64,000 nt of DNA, taken from the NCBI RefSeq assembly GCF_000332075.2, contig NZ_ALVU02000001.1, positions 2,430,324-2,494,323 of the forward strand, read 5' to 3'. Made by a program: the position numbers and the translations under genes. Shown here piece by piece: positions 36,994-46,814 of the stretch (its first letter is position 1; every line of letters begins with the position of its first letter). This DNA comes from Synechocystis sp. PCC 7509. Lineage in GTDB: Bacteria > Cyanobacteriota > Cyanobacteriia > Cyanobacteriales > Chroococcidiopsidaceae. The notes under the pieces were generated by a model. The model did not search any database. It was given only the letters and a program-made list of their open reading frames with translations, and was not told the origin of the DNA.

Positions 36994-37358
36994 GAAAAAT
37001 TAGTAATGTTTTTGGTGGCTTTGAAACAGGGTCTAAAAGTGCCGCCCAGGGGCAACGGAGCGTAAAGTTGAAGGGTGTTAAATTAGCGCTTGAACAAATT
37101 ACAAAATTCCTCAGCGCCATGCTTACCCAGAAATTCCCCTGCGTGTAGAGTCGTAGCAAAATATTGAATCGCGTCAATAGTTTAAAGCTTTAGTTAAGCA
37201 ATTTTTTAACTAAAATAACAATTATAGCGATCGCCCAAACCCTAATTAGTTTCTTGTTTAGCAGTCAACTAGCGCACACTAGCTAATCTAAGTTTTACTC
37301 AAATAATTGCAGTGCGATCGCCCTCTATAGCAATATCAAAACACTATCAGCTTATTAA
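36994..37358. other. Intergenic region, about 365 bp
   Basis: Spacer between trmD and the PBP4-like gene, both on the minus strand. A 67-codon frame here shows no coding character and is not called. No RNA gene or strong hairpin is seen. The PBP4 promoter should be in this stretch. Confidence 0.45.
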
Positions 37359-38033
37359 TTAGTTTTCCAGTAAATCCGGGCGACATCGGCGGGTTTTTTG
37401 TAGTTGCTGTTCGTAACGCCACTTAGAAATCGCCCCGTGATTTCCCGATCGCAAAACTTCCGGCACTTTCCAGCCGCGAAAATCCGCCGGGCGAGTATAT
37501 TGCGGATAATCCAACAATCCCGCCTCAAAACTTTCCGCGCTTAAAGATTCAACTTTGCCTACAGTCCCCGGTAGCAAGCGCACTACGCCATTAATTAGCG
37601 CTAGTGCCGGAATTTCTCCCGCCGTCAGCACAAAATCCCCCAAAGACACCTCACGAGTCACTAAATGCAATACTCTTTCGTCTACTCCTTCATAGTGACC
37701 GCAAATAATTACTAATTGATCGTAATTCGTTGCAAATTCTTTAAGTAAAGGCTGATTTAAAGTTTGTCCTTGGGGTGTCATCAACAGAATTTCTCGGCGA
37801 GGTAAAACAGGTAACGACTCCACCGCCGCAAAAATTGGTTCGGGCTTTAACAACATTCCCACACCGCCGCCATAAGGCTCATCATCAACTTTACGATGTT
37901 TGTCCGTCGTAAAATCGCGGGGATTGACTAGATGCACTTGGGCGATCTGTTTTTCTAAGGCTTTACCCAAAAGCCCTGAACTTAGGGTAGAAGTAAAAAA
38001 GTCAGGAAACAAGCTAATAATATCAAATCGCAC
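37359..38033 (-). CDS. trmD: tRNA (guanine-N1-)-methyltransferase
   Basis: TrmD methylates G37 of tRNAs reading CUN, CCN and CGG, preventing frameshifts. The 224-residue protein uses a GTG start (MRFDIISLFPDFF). The trefoil-knot SAM site is visible: EPYGGGVGMLLKPEP, IICGHYEGVDERV and EISLGDFVLTAGEIPALALI-type segments, followed by the C-terminal RPADFRGWKVPEVLRSGNH. It stands alone, apart from rimM and rplS, with which it often clusters in other bacteria. Confidence 0.96.
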   Translation of the reverse strand: MRFDIISLFPDFFTSTLSSGLLGKALEKQIAQVHLVNPRDFTTDKHRKVDDEPYGGGVGMLLKPEPIFAAVESLPVLPRREILLMTPQGQTLNQPLLKEFATNYDQLVIICGHYEGVDERVLHLVTREVSLGDFVLTAGEIPALALINGVVRLLPGTVGKVESLSAESFEAGLLDYPQYTRPADFRGWKVPEVLRSGNHGAISKWRYEQQLQKTRRCRPDLLEN

Positions 38034-38328
38034 TGTTTTGTAGGAGAAAGGGAAGGATGATAAAGAGAAGATCGATCGACTCTTTGCAAAAGTTATTTTA
38101 ATTGATTAAATTATGTTTAAATATTGTGACATCTTGCGAATTATTTATGCTCCAGTGTTAATCATTCAAGAGATATTGAGCAAGCCTCAGCCAAAAAGCT
38201 CGTAAGTGCCAGTTTTGTCGTGCTTAGGGGGATATTTTGAGGTAAAGTTAGCTCCCATTATGTCAAGCAAACTACCCTAATCAAAAATACTGGAGTGTTA
38301 CATTCTGCTGAGGCTACTGAAAAAAATT

Positions 38329-39201
38329 ATGCTACAACTAGAAGCTCAACTACTAGAAATGATGACACCCCAAGCAACGAAAACCGCAGTTATGGTTATT
38401 GGTGGGGCAGAAGATAAAGTTCACGGTAAAGAAATTCTCCAGACTTTTTTTTGTCGCTCCGGCTCGTCGGAAGCTCACATTGCAATTATTCCCTCTGCTT
38501 CCCGCGAACCAGGTATTATCGGCGAACGATATACAAGCATTTTTGCAGAGATGGGCGCAAAACAAATTGATGTTCTCGATATCAGAGAACGAGAACAATG
38601 CGACGACGAGGCAATTCAAGCTTGCTTAGAAGCTTGTACGGGAGTATTTATTACTGGTGGCGATCAATTGCGATTGTGTGGAGTATTAGCCGATACTCCC
38701 GTAATGGAGATTATTAGACGAAGGGTACAAAAATCGCAAATAACCCTAGCCGGGACAAGCGCTGGAGCCGCTATTATGGGTCATCATATGATTGCTGGTG
38801 GCGGTAGCGGTGAGTCTCCCAACCGATCGCTGGTAGATTTGGCTACGGGACTAGGAATTTTACCGGAGGTGATTGTAGACCAGCACTTTCAAAACCGCAA
38901 CCGTATGGCAAGATTAATTAGCGCGATCGCCACTCACCCCGATCGCTTGGGCCTTGGGATTGATGAAGATACTTGTGCCATGGTAGAAAGTGATGGTTGG
39001 CTGCAAGTTATGGGTAAAGGTACGGTGACAATTGTTGATCCTGGTATAAAATATTACACAAATCAACCTAAAGTTGGTGCTACCGATCCCCTGAGCCTGC
39101 ACAACTTAAAGCTACACGTCCTTAGTCATGGCGATCGCTATCATCTCAACCATCGTACAGTTTTAGCCCCGGTGCATCAAATTCCTACCCAACTACCGTA
39201 A
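38329..39201 (+). CDS. cphB: Cyanophycinase
   Basis: The serine exopeptidase of family S51 releases beta-Asp-Arg dipeptides from cyanophycin. The nucleophile is Ser144 in AGTSAGAAIM. VIGGAEDK, IIPSASREP, FITGGDQLRL and VDQHFQNRNRMARL are further family segments. The 290 residues exceed the usual 270-odd by a short N-terminal extension (MLQLEAQLLEMM), so translation may start at one of the later Met codons. cphA follows 165 bp downstream on the same strand, the standard pair for nitrogen storage and mobilisation. Confidence 0.95.
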   Translation: MLQLEAQLLEMMTPQATKTAVMVIGGAEDKVHGKEILQTFFCRSGSSEAHIAIIPSASREPGIIGERYTSIFAEMGAKQIDVLDIREREQCDDEAIQACLEACTGVFITGGDQLRLCGVLADTPVMEIIRRRVQKSQITLAGTSAGAAIMGHHMIAGGGSGESPNRSLVDLATGLGILPEVIVDQHFQNRNRMARLISAIATHPDRLGLGIDEDTCAMVESDGWLQVMGKGTVTIVDPGIKYYTNQPKVGATDPLSLHNLKLHVLSHGDRYHLNHRTVLAPVHQIPTQLP

Positions 39202-39366
39202 ACTAGGCATTAATAGCCAGAAAATCATCAGTTTTTTTCTGCTTACAGTTAGTTGACAAACCGAAGCATAAATGCTGACATGAAAACTGTTATCCACGAA
39301 CAGTTAATTAGTCAAAACCAAGTGGAAACTATTTAATTGGTGGCGAATAAACAAACGCATATAGAC

Positions 39367-42051
39367 ATGAGAATATTAAAAATCCAGACGTTACGCGGGC
39401 CCAACTATTGGAGCATTCGACGACACAAACTCATAGTCATGCGGCTCGATTTAGCAGAACTTGCACAATCGCCCTCTAATGAAATTCCTGGCTTCTATGA
39501 CGGGCTAGTAGTGGCGTTGCCAAGTTTAGAAGAACATTTTTGTTCTCCAGGCTGCCGGGGTGGTTTTTTTAGTCGAGTGCAAGAAGGGACGATGATGGGA
39601 CATATCATCGAACACGTAGCTTTAGAACTGCAAGAATTAGCAGGAATGCAAGCAGGTTTTGGTCGCACCCGCGAAACCTCAAGCGAAGGCATATATCAAG
39701 TAGTATTTGAGTATCAAGACGAACAATCTGGGCGCTACGCAGCTAGAGCCGCCGTGCGTTTGTGTCAAAGTATTGTGGAAACAGGTAGTTATCCCAAACA
39801 AGACCTAGAGCAAGATTTGCAAGACTTGAGAGAATTGGCTCAAGATGCCTCTCTAGGCCCAAGCACAGAATCGATTGTTAAAGAAGCCCAACTAAAGGGT
39901 ATTCCCTGGATGGCTCTCGACACTCGCTTTTTGATTCAATTAGGGTACGGAGTTCATCAAAAGCGATTGCAAGCAACAATGAGCGATCGCACAGGCATAT
40001 TAGGGGTAGAACTTGCTTGTGACAAAGAAGGCACTAAGCGTATATTAGCCAGTGCCGGCGTACCAGTCCCCAGAGGGACAGTAATTAATTACCTAGACGA
40101 TTTAGCTCAAGCCATCGAAGATGTGGGCGGTTATCCCATTGTGATTAAGCCTCTTGATGGCAATCATGGCAGAGGGATTACTATTGATATTCGTGCTTGG
40201 GAAGAAGCAGAAAGCGCTTATGATGCTGCTAAAGAAGTTTCCAAATCGGTAATTGTCGAACGTTATTATGTTGGGCGTGATCACCGAGTGCTAGTGGTCG
40301 ATAGTAAAGTCGTAGCAGTGGCCGAGCGCGTACCTGCCCATGTAATCGGCGACGGCGAAAATACGGTAGCTAGACTAATTGAAATTATTAACCAAGATCC
40401 CCATCGCGGTGAGGGACACGAAAATATCTTAACGCGCATTGAAGTAGATCGGACAAGCGAGGCGCTACTAGAAAGACAAGGCTACGAGCTAACCTCTGTG
40501 CTACCTAAAGGTGAAATATGTTACTTACGGGCAACAGCAAATCTAAGTACCGGAGGTGTTGCGGTAGATCGTACTGATGATATTCATCCCGAAAATGTCT
40601 GGCTGGCGCAACGAGTAGCAAAAATTATCGGTTTAGATATTGCTGGGATTGATATTGTGACCACCGATATTAGCAAACCATTACGCGATGTAAATGGCGT
40701 AATTGTGGAAGTAAATGCTGCCCCAGGCTTCAGGATGCACGTAGCCCCTAGTCAAGGTATACCCCGTAATGTAGCCGGAGCGGTGCTAGATATGCTGTTT
40801 CCCCCCGGAAAACCTAGCCGCGTGCCAATTTTGGCTGTTACCGGAACAAACGGCAAAACTACGACTACTAGGTTGCTGGCGCATATTATGAAGCAAACCG
40901 GGCAGACAGTAGGTTTTACAACTACCGACGGTACGTATATCGGTGATTATTTGGTGGAGCCAGGCGATAATACAGGGCCCCAAAGCGCCCAGCTAATTTT
41001 GCAAGATCCCACCGTCGAAATCGCTGTATTAGAGTCAGCACGAGGGGGAATTCTTCGCTCTGGATTAGCTTTTGATGCCGCCGATGTGGGGATAGTGCTA
41101 AACGTAGCGGCGGATCATTTGGGAATCGGTGACATTGACACTGTAAACCAAATGGCGCATCTAAAAAGTGTAGTAGCGGAAGCTGTAACCCCCAATGGTT
41201 ATGCGGTATTAAATGCTGATGATGAATTAGTGGCCCAAATGCGATCGCGCGTTAATTCTGAGCTTGCCTACTTCACCATGCACTTAAATAATCCATTGGT
41301 GCAACAGCACATTGGGCAAGGCGGTTTGGCGGCGGTATACGAAAATGGCTACTTGTCGATATTAAAAGGCGATTGGACGCTGCGAATTGAGCAAGCGGTG
41401 AACGTACCCTTAACGATGGAAGGACGAGCGCCCTTTATGATTGCTAATGCTTTAGCCGCTAGTGTGGCAGCTTTTGCTCAAGGAGTAACTATTGAGCAAA
41501 TCCGCGCGGGTTTAACTACCTTCCGCGCTTCGGTAAGCCAAACCCCCGGTAGAATGAATATGTTTGATTTAGGTGGCTACCACGCCCTGATAGACTACGC
41601 TCACAATGCCCACAGCTACGAAGCCTTGGGCGGCTTTGTTCGTAATTGGCCGGGGGAAAGAGTAGGAGTCATTGGCGGGCCAGGCGATCGCCGCGATGAA
41701 GATTTTGTGACTTTAGGCAAACTATCGGCACAAATATTCGATCGCATCATCATTAAAGAAGATGATGACAGGCGGGGACGGGAACAGGGATCGGCGGCCC
41801 AATTGATTGCTAAAGGGATTGTGCAAGTTAAACCAGATTGTAATTACGAAGTGGTTTTAAATGAAACTGAGGCAATTAATAAAGCTCTAGATGAAGCTCC
41901 GAGCGGTGGTTTGGTGGTATTTCTACCCGAAAGCGTCAACCGCGCAATTAGCTTGATTGAAGCGCGTCGCCCGGCGGTGCAAAATGGGCAAACCAACGGA
42001 GCGGCGGTTGAGTCTAGCAGTGTTAAGTCATCTGTTGCCAATATTGTCTAA
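39367..42051 (+). CDS. cphA: Cyanophycin synthetase
   Basis: CphA polymerises aspartate and arginine into the storage polymer cyanophycin using ATP. I use the ATG at 39367 (MRILKIQTLRGPNYWS), the usual family start, giving 894 residues; a TTG ten codons earlier is in frame. Domains in order: an N-terminal domain, an ATP-grasp domain (about 215-480, KPLDGNHGRGITID) that adds Asp, and a Mur-ligase-like domain (P-loop GTNGKTTTTRLL near 493) that adds Arg. The late IDYAHN and GPGDRRDED segments match Mur ligases. It is paired with cphB. Confidence 0.97.
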   Translation: MRILKIQTLRGPNYWSIRRHKLIVMRLDLAELAQSPSNEIPGFYDGLVVALPSLEEHFCSPGCRGGFFSRVQEGTMMGHIIEHVALELQELAGMQAGFGRTRETSSEGIYQVVFEYQDEQSGRYAARAAVRLCQSIVETGSYPKQDLEQDLQDLRELAQDASLGPSTESIVKEAQLKGIPWMALDTRFLIQLGYGVHQKRLQATMSDRTGILGVELACDKEGTKRILASAGVPVPRGTVINYLDDLAQAIEDVGGYPIVIKPLDGNHGRGITIDIRAWEEAESAYDAAKEVSKSVIVERYYVGRDHRVLVVDSKVVAVAERVPAHVIGDGENTVARLIEIINQDPHRGEGHENILTRIEVDRTSEALLERQGYELTSVLPKGEICYLRATANLSTGGVAVDRTDDIHPENVWLAQRVAKIIGLDIAGIDIVTTDISKPLRDVNGVIVEVNAAPGFRMHVAPSQGIPRNVAGAVLDMLFPPGKPSRVPILAVTGTNGKTTTTRLLAHIMKQTGQTVGFTTTDGTYIGDYLVEPGDNTGPQSAQLILQDPTVEIAVLESARGGILRSGLAFDAADVGIVLNVAADHLGIGDIDTVNQMAHLKSVVAEAVTPNGYAVLNADDELVAQMRSRVNSELAYFTMHLNNPLVQQHIGQGGLAAVYENGYLSILKGDWTLRIEQAVNVPLTMEGRAPFMIANALAASVAAFAQGVTIEQIRAGLTTFRASVSQTPGRMNMFDLGGYHALIDYAHNAHSYEALGGFVRNWPGERVGVIGGPGDRRDEDFVTLGKLSAQIFDRIIIKEDDDRRGREQGSAAQLIAKGIVQVKPDCNYEVVLNETEAINKALDEAPSGGLVVFLPESVNRAISLIEARRPAVQNGQTNGAAVESSSVKSSVANIV

Positions 42052-42076
42052 TAAGTTCTGGTTTTGGTAGACGATC

Positions 42077-42109
42077 CCCCTAATCAGCCTTAAAAAGGAG
42101 GATTAGGGG
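42077..42109. repeat. Palindromic element after cphA
   Basis: CCCCTAATC and GATTAGGGG enclose a 15-nt loop. It resembles the dispersed GATCCCCCTAAAT-type palindromes found in many cyanobacterial spacers. There is no T run, so termination is uncertain. Confidence 0.5.
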
Positions 42110-42185
42110 AATCTCCGATCAAGGGCAAGTTGCTAACTATTTTTTAAAAAAGCTTTATGCACGGAAACCACCCCCAGACTTTTTA

Positions 42186-42353
42186 CTATTCCTTGTCTTC
42201 CTCATCTCTAGAATCGTTGCCTTTGAGTTCTTCTTTAAAACCGCGCAAAGTTTTGCCTAACGAGCTACCTAGTTCGGGAATTTTTTTAGTACCAAAAATA
42301 AAAACTGCCACTATACCAATTACACCTACTTCCAGCCATCCTAAACCGAACAT
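42186..42353 (-). CDS. tatA: Sec-independent translocase TatA/TatE-type subunit, 55 aa
   Basis: The short gene starts at the ATG at 42353, preceded by a strong AGGAG. The product begins MFGLGWLEVGVIGIVAVFIF, a single membrane helix, then the TatA hinge FGTKKIPELGSSLGKTLRGFK and an acidic tail ending DEEDKE. This is the pore-forming component for folded twin-arginine substrates, used in cyanobacteria at both thylakoid and plasma membranes. The amphipathic helix is complete but the tail is very short. No tatC is nearby. Confidence 0.93.
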   Translation of the reverse strand: MFGLGWLEVGVIGIVAVFIFGTKKIPELGSSLGKTLRGFKEELKGNDSRDEEDKE

Positions 42354-42737
42354 ATTAAGTCTCCTGTAAAGTCCTCTGATATCTTCTAGGCTACTTTACT
42401 CGGAATCAATTTATAATCCCAACAGATTGAGTGTTACCCTAAATACTGAAAAACAGCGCTATTTGAAAGAGATTTTAGAGTTTTTGCTTCTCTTTCAAAG
42501 AATTTGAGATCCTCCTACTCAAAATCGCTGCTAAAAAATACTAACTTTACTACTAATTCTAAACTGCGCAAATCTCGACACAGTAAGGTTTTTCGCCCAG
42601 CCTTTTTAGCTATTTGCCGCTCTACCTGATAAAAATCACCTAATATTTGAGTAGTCATTGCCTATGTCTGGGACTTATACCTCTTTTATAACTTTGGTTC
42701 TAATTACAAGCAAACGGATACTTTATTTTTAAATAAT
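42354..42737. other. Intergenic region between tatA and cbiT
   Basis: About 385 bp holding divergent promoters and the weak 47-codon frame listed separately. No RNA gene is recognised. Confidence 0.4.
42515..42658 (-). CDS. Possible small protein, 47 residues
   Basis: An ATG frame on the minus strand gives MTTQILGDFYQVERQIAKKA and then a basic, hydrophobic-ended chain closing at SSDFE. Composition is protein-like (Lys/Arg-rich helix), but there is no ribosome-binding site and I recognise no family. It could be a chance frame. Confidence 0.25.
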   Translation of the reverse strand: MTTQILGDFYQVERQIAKKAGRKTLLCRDLRSLELVVKLVFFSSDFE

Positions 42738-43340
42738 ATGCCTAGCCAAATATGGCCCTACATTACTTCTGGGATTCCTGATGAGTTATTTGAGCGTTTA
42801 CCAGGAATCCCCCTCACAAAGCGCGAAACTCGACTATTACTAATTGCTCAATTGCGACTGCAAGCCGATTCTGTATTGTGGGATATTGGCGCAGGTACAG
42901 GAACGATCCCCGTAGAAGTTGGGTTGTTATGTCCCCAAGGTCAGATTATTGCTATAGAACGAGATGAAGAAGTCGCAAACCTAATTCGGCGCAATTGCGA
43001 AGTCTTTGAAGTCAAAAATGTTGAAGTTGTTGTTTCTAGCGCTCCAGAGTGCTTGTCACAATTAAAAAAGCCCCCAGGACGAGTTTGCATTGAAGGCGGT
43101 CGTCCAGTTAAAGATATTTTAAAAGCTGTATGGGAGTATTTGCCAGTCCAGGGGCGCGTTGTAGCTACTGCTAGTAGCTTAGAAACTTTGTACGCGGTGT
43201 CTCAAACTTTGGCAGAACTCCAAGCCCGTAATATAGAAGTAGTGCAATCGGCGGTCAACCGTTTAGAGACGCGGGGGACACAACAAACCTTTGCGGGGGT
43301 AAATCCGATTTTTATTCTGAGCGGCGAGAAGCTAGACTAA
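42738..43340 (+). CDS. cbiT: Cobalt-precorrin-6B C15-methyltransferase (decarboxylating), CbiT
   Basis: The 200-residue SAM methyltransferase has motif I WDIGAGTGTIPVE near residue 48 and AIERDEE after the second strand. An N-terminal GIPDELFERLPGIPLTKRETR is characteristic of CbiT/CobL C-terminal domains. It methylates C15 and decarboxylates the C12 acetate in corrin-ring synthesis for cobalamin, which fits a cyanobacterium making pseudocobalamin. The C5 enzyme CbiE is not adjacent, and no cobalamin riboswitch is visible upstream. Confidence 0.9.
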   Translation: MPSQIWPYITSGIPDELFERLPGIPLTKRETRLLLIAQLRLQADSVLWDIGAGTGTIPVEVGLLCPQGQIIAIERDEEVANLIRRNCEVFEVKNVEVVVSSAPECLSQLKKPPGRVCIEGGRPVKDILKAVWEYLPVQGRVVATASSLETLYAVSQTLAELQARNIEVVQSAVNRLETRGTQQTFAGVNPIFILSGEKLD

Positions 43341-43475
43341 AGCGAATATGAAAGAAAAAGCTAGATGTATAGTTTTCAGTTTTAAATAAAAAATAAAATT
43401 GAGCTATACAACGATCGAAGTAACCATTAGTTACAGCTTTTAAGCTTGAAGTTTTGCCTTTTTTGTCTAGTGCTT

Positions 43476-44339
43476 ATGTCTTGGTCACGACTGATTAGTG
43501 GAATTATTGCGATCGCTCTAGCTTTAAGCGCTACTCTCCTTGGTGGGTGGTATTTTACCTTAATGTTTTGCGCGATCGTTTATTTAGGTCAATTAGAATA
43601 CTTCGATCTAGTACGCGCTACAGGTATTGCTCCCGCCGCCAAAACTACTTTAGTTGTTAGTCAATTACTACTGATTGTCGCTACATTATCTCCCAACTTA
43701 GCTGATGTTGTCATGCCTGTAGCCGGGACATTTATTTGTTTTTACCTGCTATTTCAACCCAAACTTGCCACGATTGCCGATATTTCTACTTCAATTTTGG
43801 GGCTATTTTATGGCGGCTATTTACCTAGCTATTGGGTAAGAATGCGTAGTCTAGATGCGGTAAGTAATTTACCCTTGGGTGGTTACTGGGCGGAAAACTG
43901 GACAAACTTACAAGCATTACCTCAAGGCTTCAAGGTAACTCTACTTACTTTTTTGTGCATTTGGGCGGCAGATATTGGCGCTTACTTCATCGGCAAATTT
44001 TTCGGCAAAACCCGGCTTTCCGATATTAGCCCCAAAAAAACCGTTGAAGGTGCGGTTTTTGGCGTGTTTGGCAGCGTAGTTGTCGCCATAACTGGAGCAT
44101 GGTATTTAGATTGGTCAAGTTGGCAATGGACGGGTTTAGCCTTGGGGTTGATTATTGGGATTGCAAGTTTACTCGGCGATTTAACCGAATCAATGATGAA
44201 GCGCGATGCTGGGGTCAAAGATTCTGGGCAGCTAATCCCCGGTCATGGCGGTATACTAGACCGTGCCGATAGCTATGTTTTTACCGCCCCTTTGGTTTAC
44301 TATTTTGTGACATTGCTATTACCTTTATTGCCAACTTAA
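43476..44339 (+). CDS. cdsA: Phosphatidate cytidylyltransferase
   Basis: This integral membrane enzyme makes CDP-diacylglycerol from phosphatidate and CTP, the branch point to phosphatidylglycerol. The ATG at 43476 (MSWSRLISG) gives 287 residues; an in-frame TTG lies 30 nt upstream. About seven or eight hydrophobic helices are visible. The CDS signature near the C-terminus is intact, from GDLTESMMKRDAGVKDSG through PGHGGILDRADS. Its end overlaps the convergent DUF2993 gene by 4 bp. Confidence 0.94.
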   Translation: MSWSRLISGIIAIALALSATLLGGWYFTLMFCAIVYLGQLEYFDLVRATGIAPAAKTTLVVSQLLLIVATLSPNLADVVMPVAGTFICFYLLFQPKLATIADISTSILGLFYGGYLPSYWVRMRSLDAVSNLPLGGYWAENWTNLQALPQGFKVTLLTFLCIWAADIGAYFIGKFFGKTRLSDISPKKTVEGAVFGVFGSVVVAITGAWYLDWSSWQWTGLALGLIIGIASLLGDLTESMMKRDAGVKDSGQLIPGHGGILDRADSYVFTAPLVYYFVTLLLPLLPT

Positions 44340-45079
44340 GGCAAAACATTAATTTTGCCCCTACAGATAATTTTACCGGAATGCAAAGTTAGCTCCCCTA
44401 GTTCCACGTCTGCGCCTAAGTCAATTTTGAAACTATCAAGGTTGTTGGCTAAACTTACTCCTTGGATTTGGATTATTGGCTGCATAATCTCTAATTCTTG
44501 ACTTGTAGATAATTTTAAACCCGCTTGGAGGATAATCTGTTGGCGATCGCCGATAGTTGCATTTAAGCTAATGCCACCATCGTTAACTATAACTTTGTCC
44601 CACTGCACGGGTTTATCGGCAACCATAGGAGCTAGTTGTAATAATAACTCTGTTAAAGCATTAGCTAATAAGGGCGATCGCAAAGAAGCATTAATATCCG
44701 CCTGATGCAGTTGCAACTTGCCCATTACAGGTACTTTTTCTAATAGCTTCAACGGTTGACCTTTAATAACTTGACCTAAATTAATCGCGATACCTGAAGC
44801 ACATAGGTGAATTTCTGCTACGTGCAGCCCTTGATAAACTGCATTAATCGCTACTATAGAAACGGACGGGATATTTCCCGTCAGGATTTGGCGACTTTTT
44901 CCTTCTATCTGTACCTTGAGATTATCTACTTGCTGAACTTGGGATCTTAGCCACAACTCAATTGCTGGCGAGAGAATTTTGCCAATCAGTCGGCTGTTTT
45001 TTTTTGCAGGAGAATTATCAGTAATCAAAGTGTTCAAGTCTAAAAAAGAAGGGTAGAATCCCTGTGTACCCTCTGTCAA
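44336..45079 (-). CDS. DUF2993 (LmeA-like) lipid-associated protein
   Basis: The 247-residue protein matches the DUF2993 family common in cyanobacteria. After a variable N-terminus (about 25 residues) comes IGKILSPAIELWLRSQV and a beta-rich domain with alternating hydrophobic strands. DUF2993 proteins are thought to be related to lipid-binding tubular domains. There is no clear signal peptide or membrane helix. It is divergent from rluB with 17 bp between the starts, so the promoters overlap. Confidence 0.72.
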   Translation of the reverse strand: MTEGTQGFYPSFLDLNTLITDNSPAKKNSRLIGKILSPAIELWLRSQVQQVDNLKVQIEGKSRQILTGNIPSVSIVAINAVYQGLHVAEIHLCASGIAINLGQVIKGQPLKLLEKVPVMGKLQLHQADINASLRSPLLANALTELLLQLAPMVADKPVQWDKVIVNDGGISLNATIGDRQQIILQAGLKLSTSQELEIMQPIIQIQGVSLANNLDSFKIDLGADVELGELTLHSGKIICRGKINVLP

Positions 45080-45096
45080 TATATAGCTAACTTAGT

Positions 45097-45963
45097 ATGG
45101 AGGAAAGGTTACAAAAAATTCTCTCCCAATGGGGGATCGCGTCTCGTCGTCAAGCAGAGGCTTTAATTGTCGCGGGGAGAGTGCGCTGCAATGGCGAAGT
45201 CGTAAGCCTGGGGGCAAAAGCCGATCTCGAAATAGATAAGATTTGTGTAGATGGTAAACTCCTTCAACCCCTATTTCGCCCCCAACTAATTTATTTGTTA
45301 CTCAACAAACCCAAGGGAGTAGTTTCTACCTGCAACGATCCCCAAGGACGTAAAACAGTTATCGACTTGCTGCCAAAAAACTTACAAATAGGTACGGGAA
45401 TTCACCCAGTAGGGCGTTTAGATACCGATTCCACCGGAGCATTGATCCTGACTAATGACGGCGAACTCACAAATAAGCTCACTCATCCCCGCCACAGTAT
45501 TCCTAAAACTTATCAAGTTTGGGTAAAAGGTCATCCGCCCGAAACCGTGCTACAACAATGGCGACAGGGCATTATTTTAGCAGGGAGAAAAACACGTAAC
45601 TGCTCATTGCGCATCATTGCAAACGAGCAAAATTCTGTCCAAACCACTTGTTTAGAAATTATTTTAAAAGAAGGGAGAAATCGACAGATTCGGCGCATAG
45701 CCGAGCTTTTAGGATACCCAGTAATTTCTTTGCATCGTACCGCCATTGGGACGATTGGATTGCAACCGTCAATAGAGGTGGAGTCTGTCGGAGGGAATCC
45801 TCCCAAGGGCTTGCTTCACGCGCTGTTACCTAAAGGTTGCTATCGTTACCTTAAAGATTCAGAAATTTACTTTTTGCAAAAGGGCGAAAAGTTGGGAGAA
45901 GTGAAAAACCTTCCCCAGCAAATTGTGAGCATTGCATCGGTTGAGGAGCCAGATGCTTTTTAG
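45097..45963 (+). CDS. rluB: RluB/RsuA-family pseudouridine synthase
   Basis: The 288-residue protein has an N-terminal S4 RNA-binding domain (about residues 1-60, RLQKILSQWGIASRRQAEALI) and a catalytic domain with the nucleophilic Asp in GRLDTDSTGALILTNDG. KTYQVWVKG, EGRNRQIRRIAELLGYPV and LHRTAIG are family marks. It converts uridine to pseudouridine in 23S or 16S rRNA. The short C-terminal tail is not conserved. The RodZ-like gene follows 12 bp after the stop. Confidence 0.9.
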   Translation: MEERLQKILSQWGIASRRQAEALIVAGRVRCNGEVVSLGAKADLEIDKICVDGKLLQPLFRPQLIYLLLNKPKGVVSTCNDPQGRKTVIDLLPKNLQIGTGIHPVGRLDTDSTGALILTNDGELTNKLTHPRHSIPKTYQVWVKGHPPETVLQQWRQGIILAGRKTRNCSLRIIANEQNSVQTTCLEIILKEGRNRQIRRIAELLGYPVISLHRTAIGTIGLQPSIEVESVGGNPPKGLLHALLPKGCYRYLKDSEIYFLQKGEKLGEVKNLPQQIVSIASVEEPDAF

Positions 45964-45975
45964 GAGTTGATCAAA

Positions 45976-46779
45976 ATGAAGTGGTGTGGGAAAAGAAACA
46001 GTGAGTCGATACGTCGTCCAATTGCCGAACAACAAGCCGAATTACTCCGGCACATAGGGGATAAACTACGCCAAAAACGTCTGGAACAATCTTTATCGCT
46101 CGAAAAAGCCGCAGCAAAAACCTTAATTCGCCAACATTTATTGGTAGCAATTGAAAAAGGTTTATTAGAGGAATTACCAGAGCCAGTATATATTCAAAAG
46201 TTTATCAGACAATATGCTGAAGTCCTAGGTTTAGATGCAGAGCAATTAGCTAATAGCTTTCCGACCGACAAGCACGATCGCCCAGCGAATAACAATCAGC
46301 CTGCTTGGAGTTTAATATTACCTGTAGTACAGTTGCGTCCAATTCATTTGTATGTACTGTATATAGTTGCGATCGCTCTAGCTGTAAGTATGCTATCGCG
46401 ATCGTTAAGCCGTAATCAGTTGCAAACTAATAGTCCGTTGCCTGAGTTGCCGATTGTTGCCAATAGTCCAAAACCTGTAGCACCCACAGACTCGAACAAA
46501 GTAGAGTCGGTTAGCGCTACTCCTAAAATTAACAACCAAATCCAAATTGGCGTGACGTTAAAAGCGTCGTCATGGATTCGAGTAGTAGCCGATGGTAAAA
46601 TCGCCTTTCAAGGGCTTTTACCATCGGGAACTCAGCGCACTTGGGTAGCCAAAGATAATTTAACGGTATTAGCGGGTAATGCTGGCGGCGTATTGCTAAC
46701 AATCAATCAAAAAGAGTCTAAGCAAATGGGCAATTTAGGCGAAGTTCAAGAGCTAACCTTTGCTGCACCAAGGCTTTAA
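45976..46779 (+). CDS. RodZ-like HTH and DUF4115 membrane protein
   Basis: I use the ATG at 45976 with GGAG nine nt upstream; the TTG at 45967 overlaps that signal. An N-terminal HTH_25 domain (about residues 20-90, IGDKLRQKRLEQSLSLEKAA) is followed by a membrane helix near residue 120-138. A Pro/Ser-rich linker leads to a C-terminal DUF4115 beta domain (KASSWIRVVADGKIAFQG). This is the RodZ architecture. RodZ links MreB to cell-wall synthesis, while in coccoid cyanobacteria related proteins have uncertain roles. It is tandem with rluB. Confidence 0.82.
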   Translation: MKWCGKRNSESIRRPIAEQQAELLRHIGDKLRQKRLEQSLSLEKAAAKTLIRQHLLVAIEKGLLEELPEPVYIQKFIRQYAEVLGLDAEQLANSFPTDKHDRPANNNQPAWSLILPVVQLRPIHLYVLYIVAIALAVSMLSRSLSRNQLQTNSPLPELPIVANSPKPVAPTDSNKVESVSATPKINNQIQIGVTLKASSWIRVVADGKIAFQGLLPSGTQRTWVAKDNLTVLAGNAGGVLLTINQKESKQMGNLGEVQELTFAAPRL

Positions 46780-46814
46780 GGAGTGGGGAGACAAATTGTC
46801 TCCCTAATTTAATG

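Noticed and set aside
36974-37177. 67-codon frame upstream of the PBP4-like gene
   Set aside because: No ribosome-binding site, no family likeness, and it overlaps the start of the signal-peptide-coding gene on the same strand.
42157-42369. 70-codon plus-strand frame rich in Ser and Pro
   Set aside because: It is the antisense of the 55-codon tatA gene, which has a strong ribosome-binding site and clear family identity.
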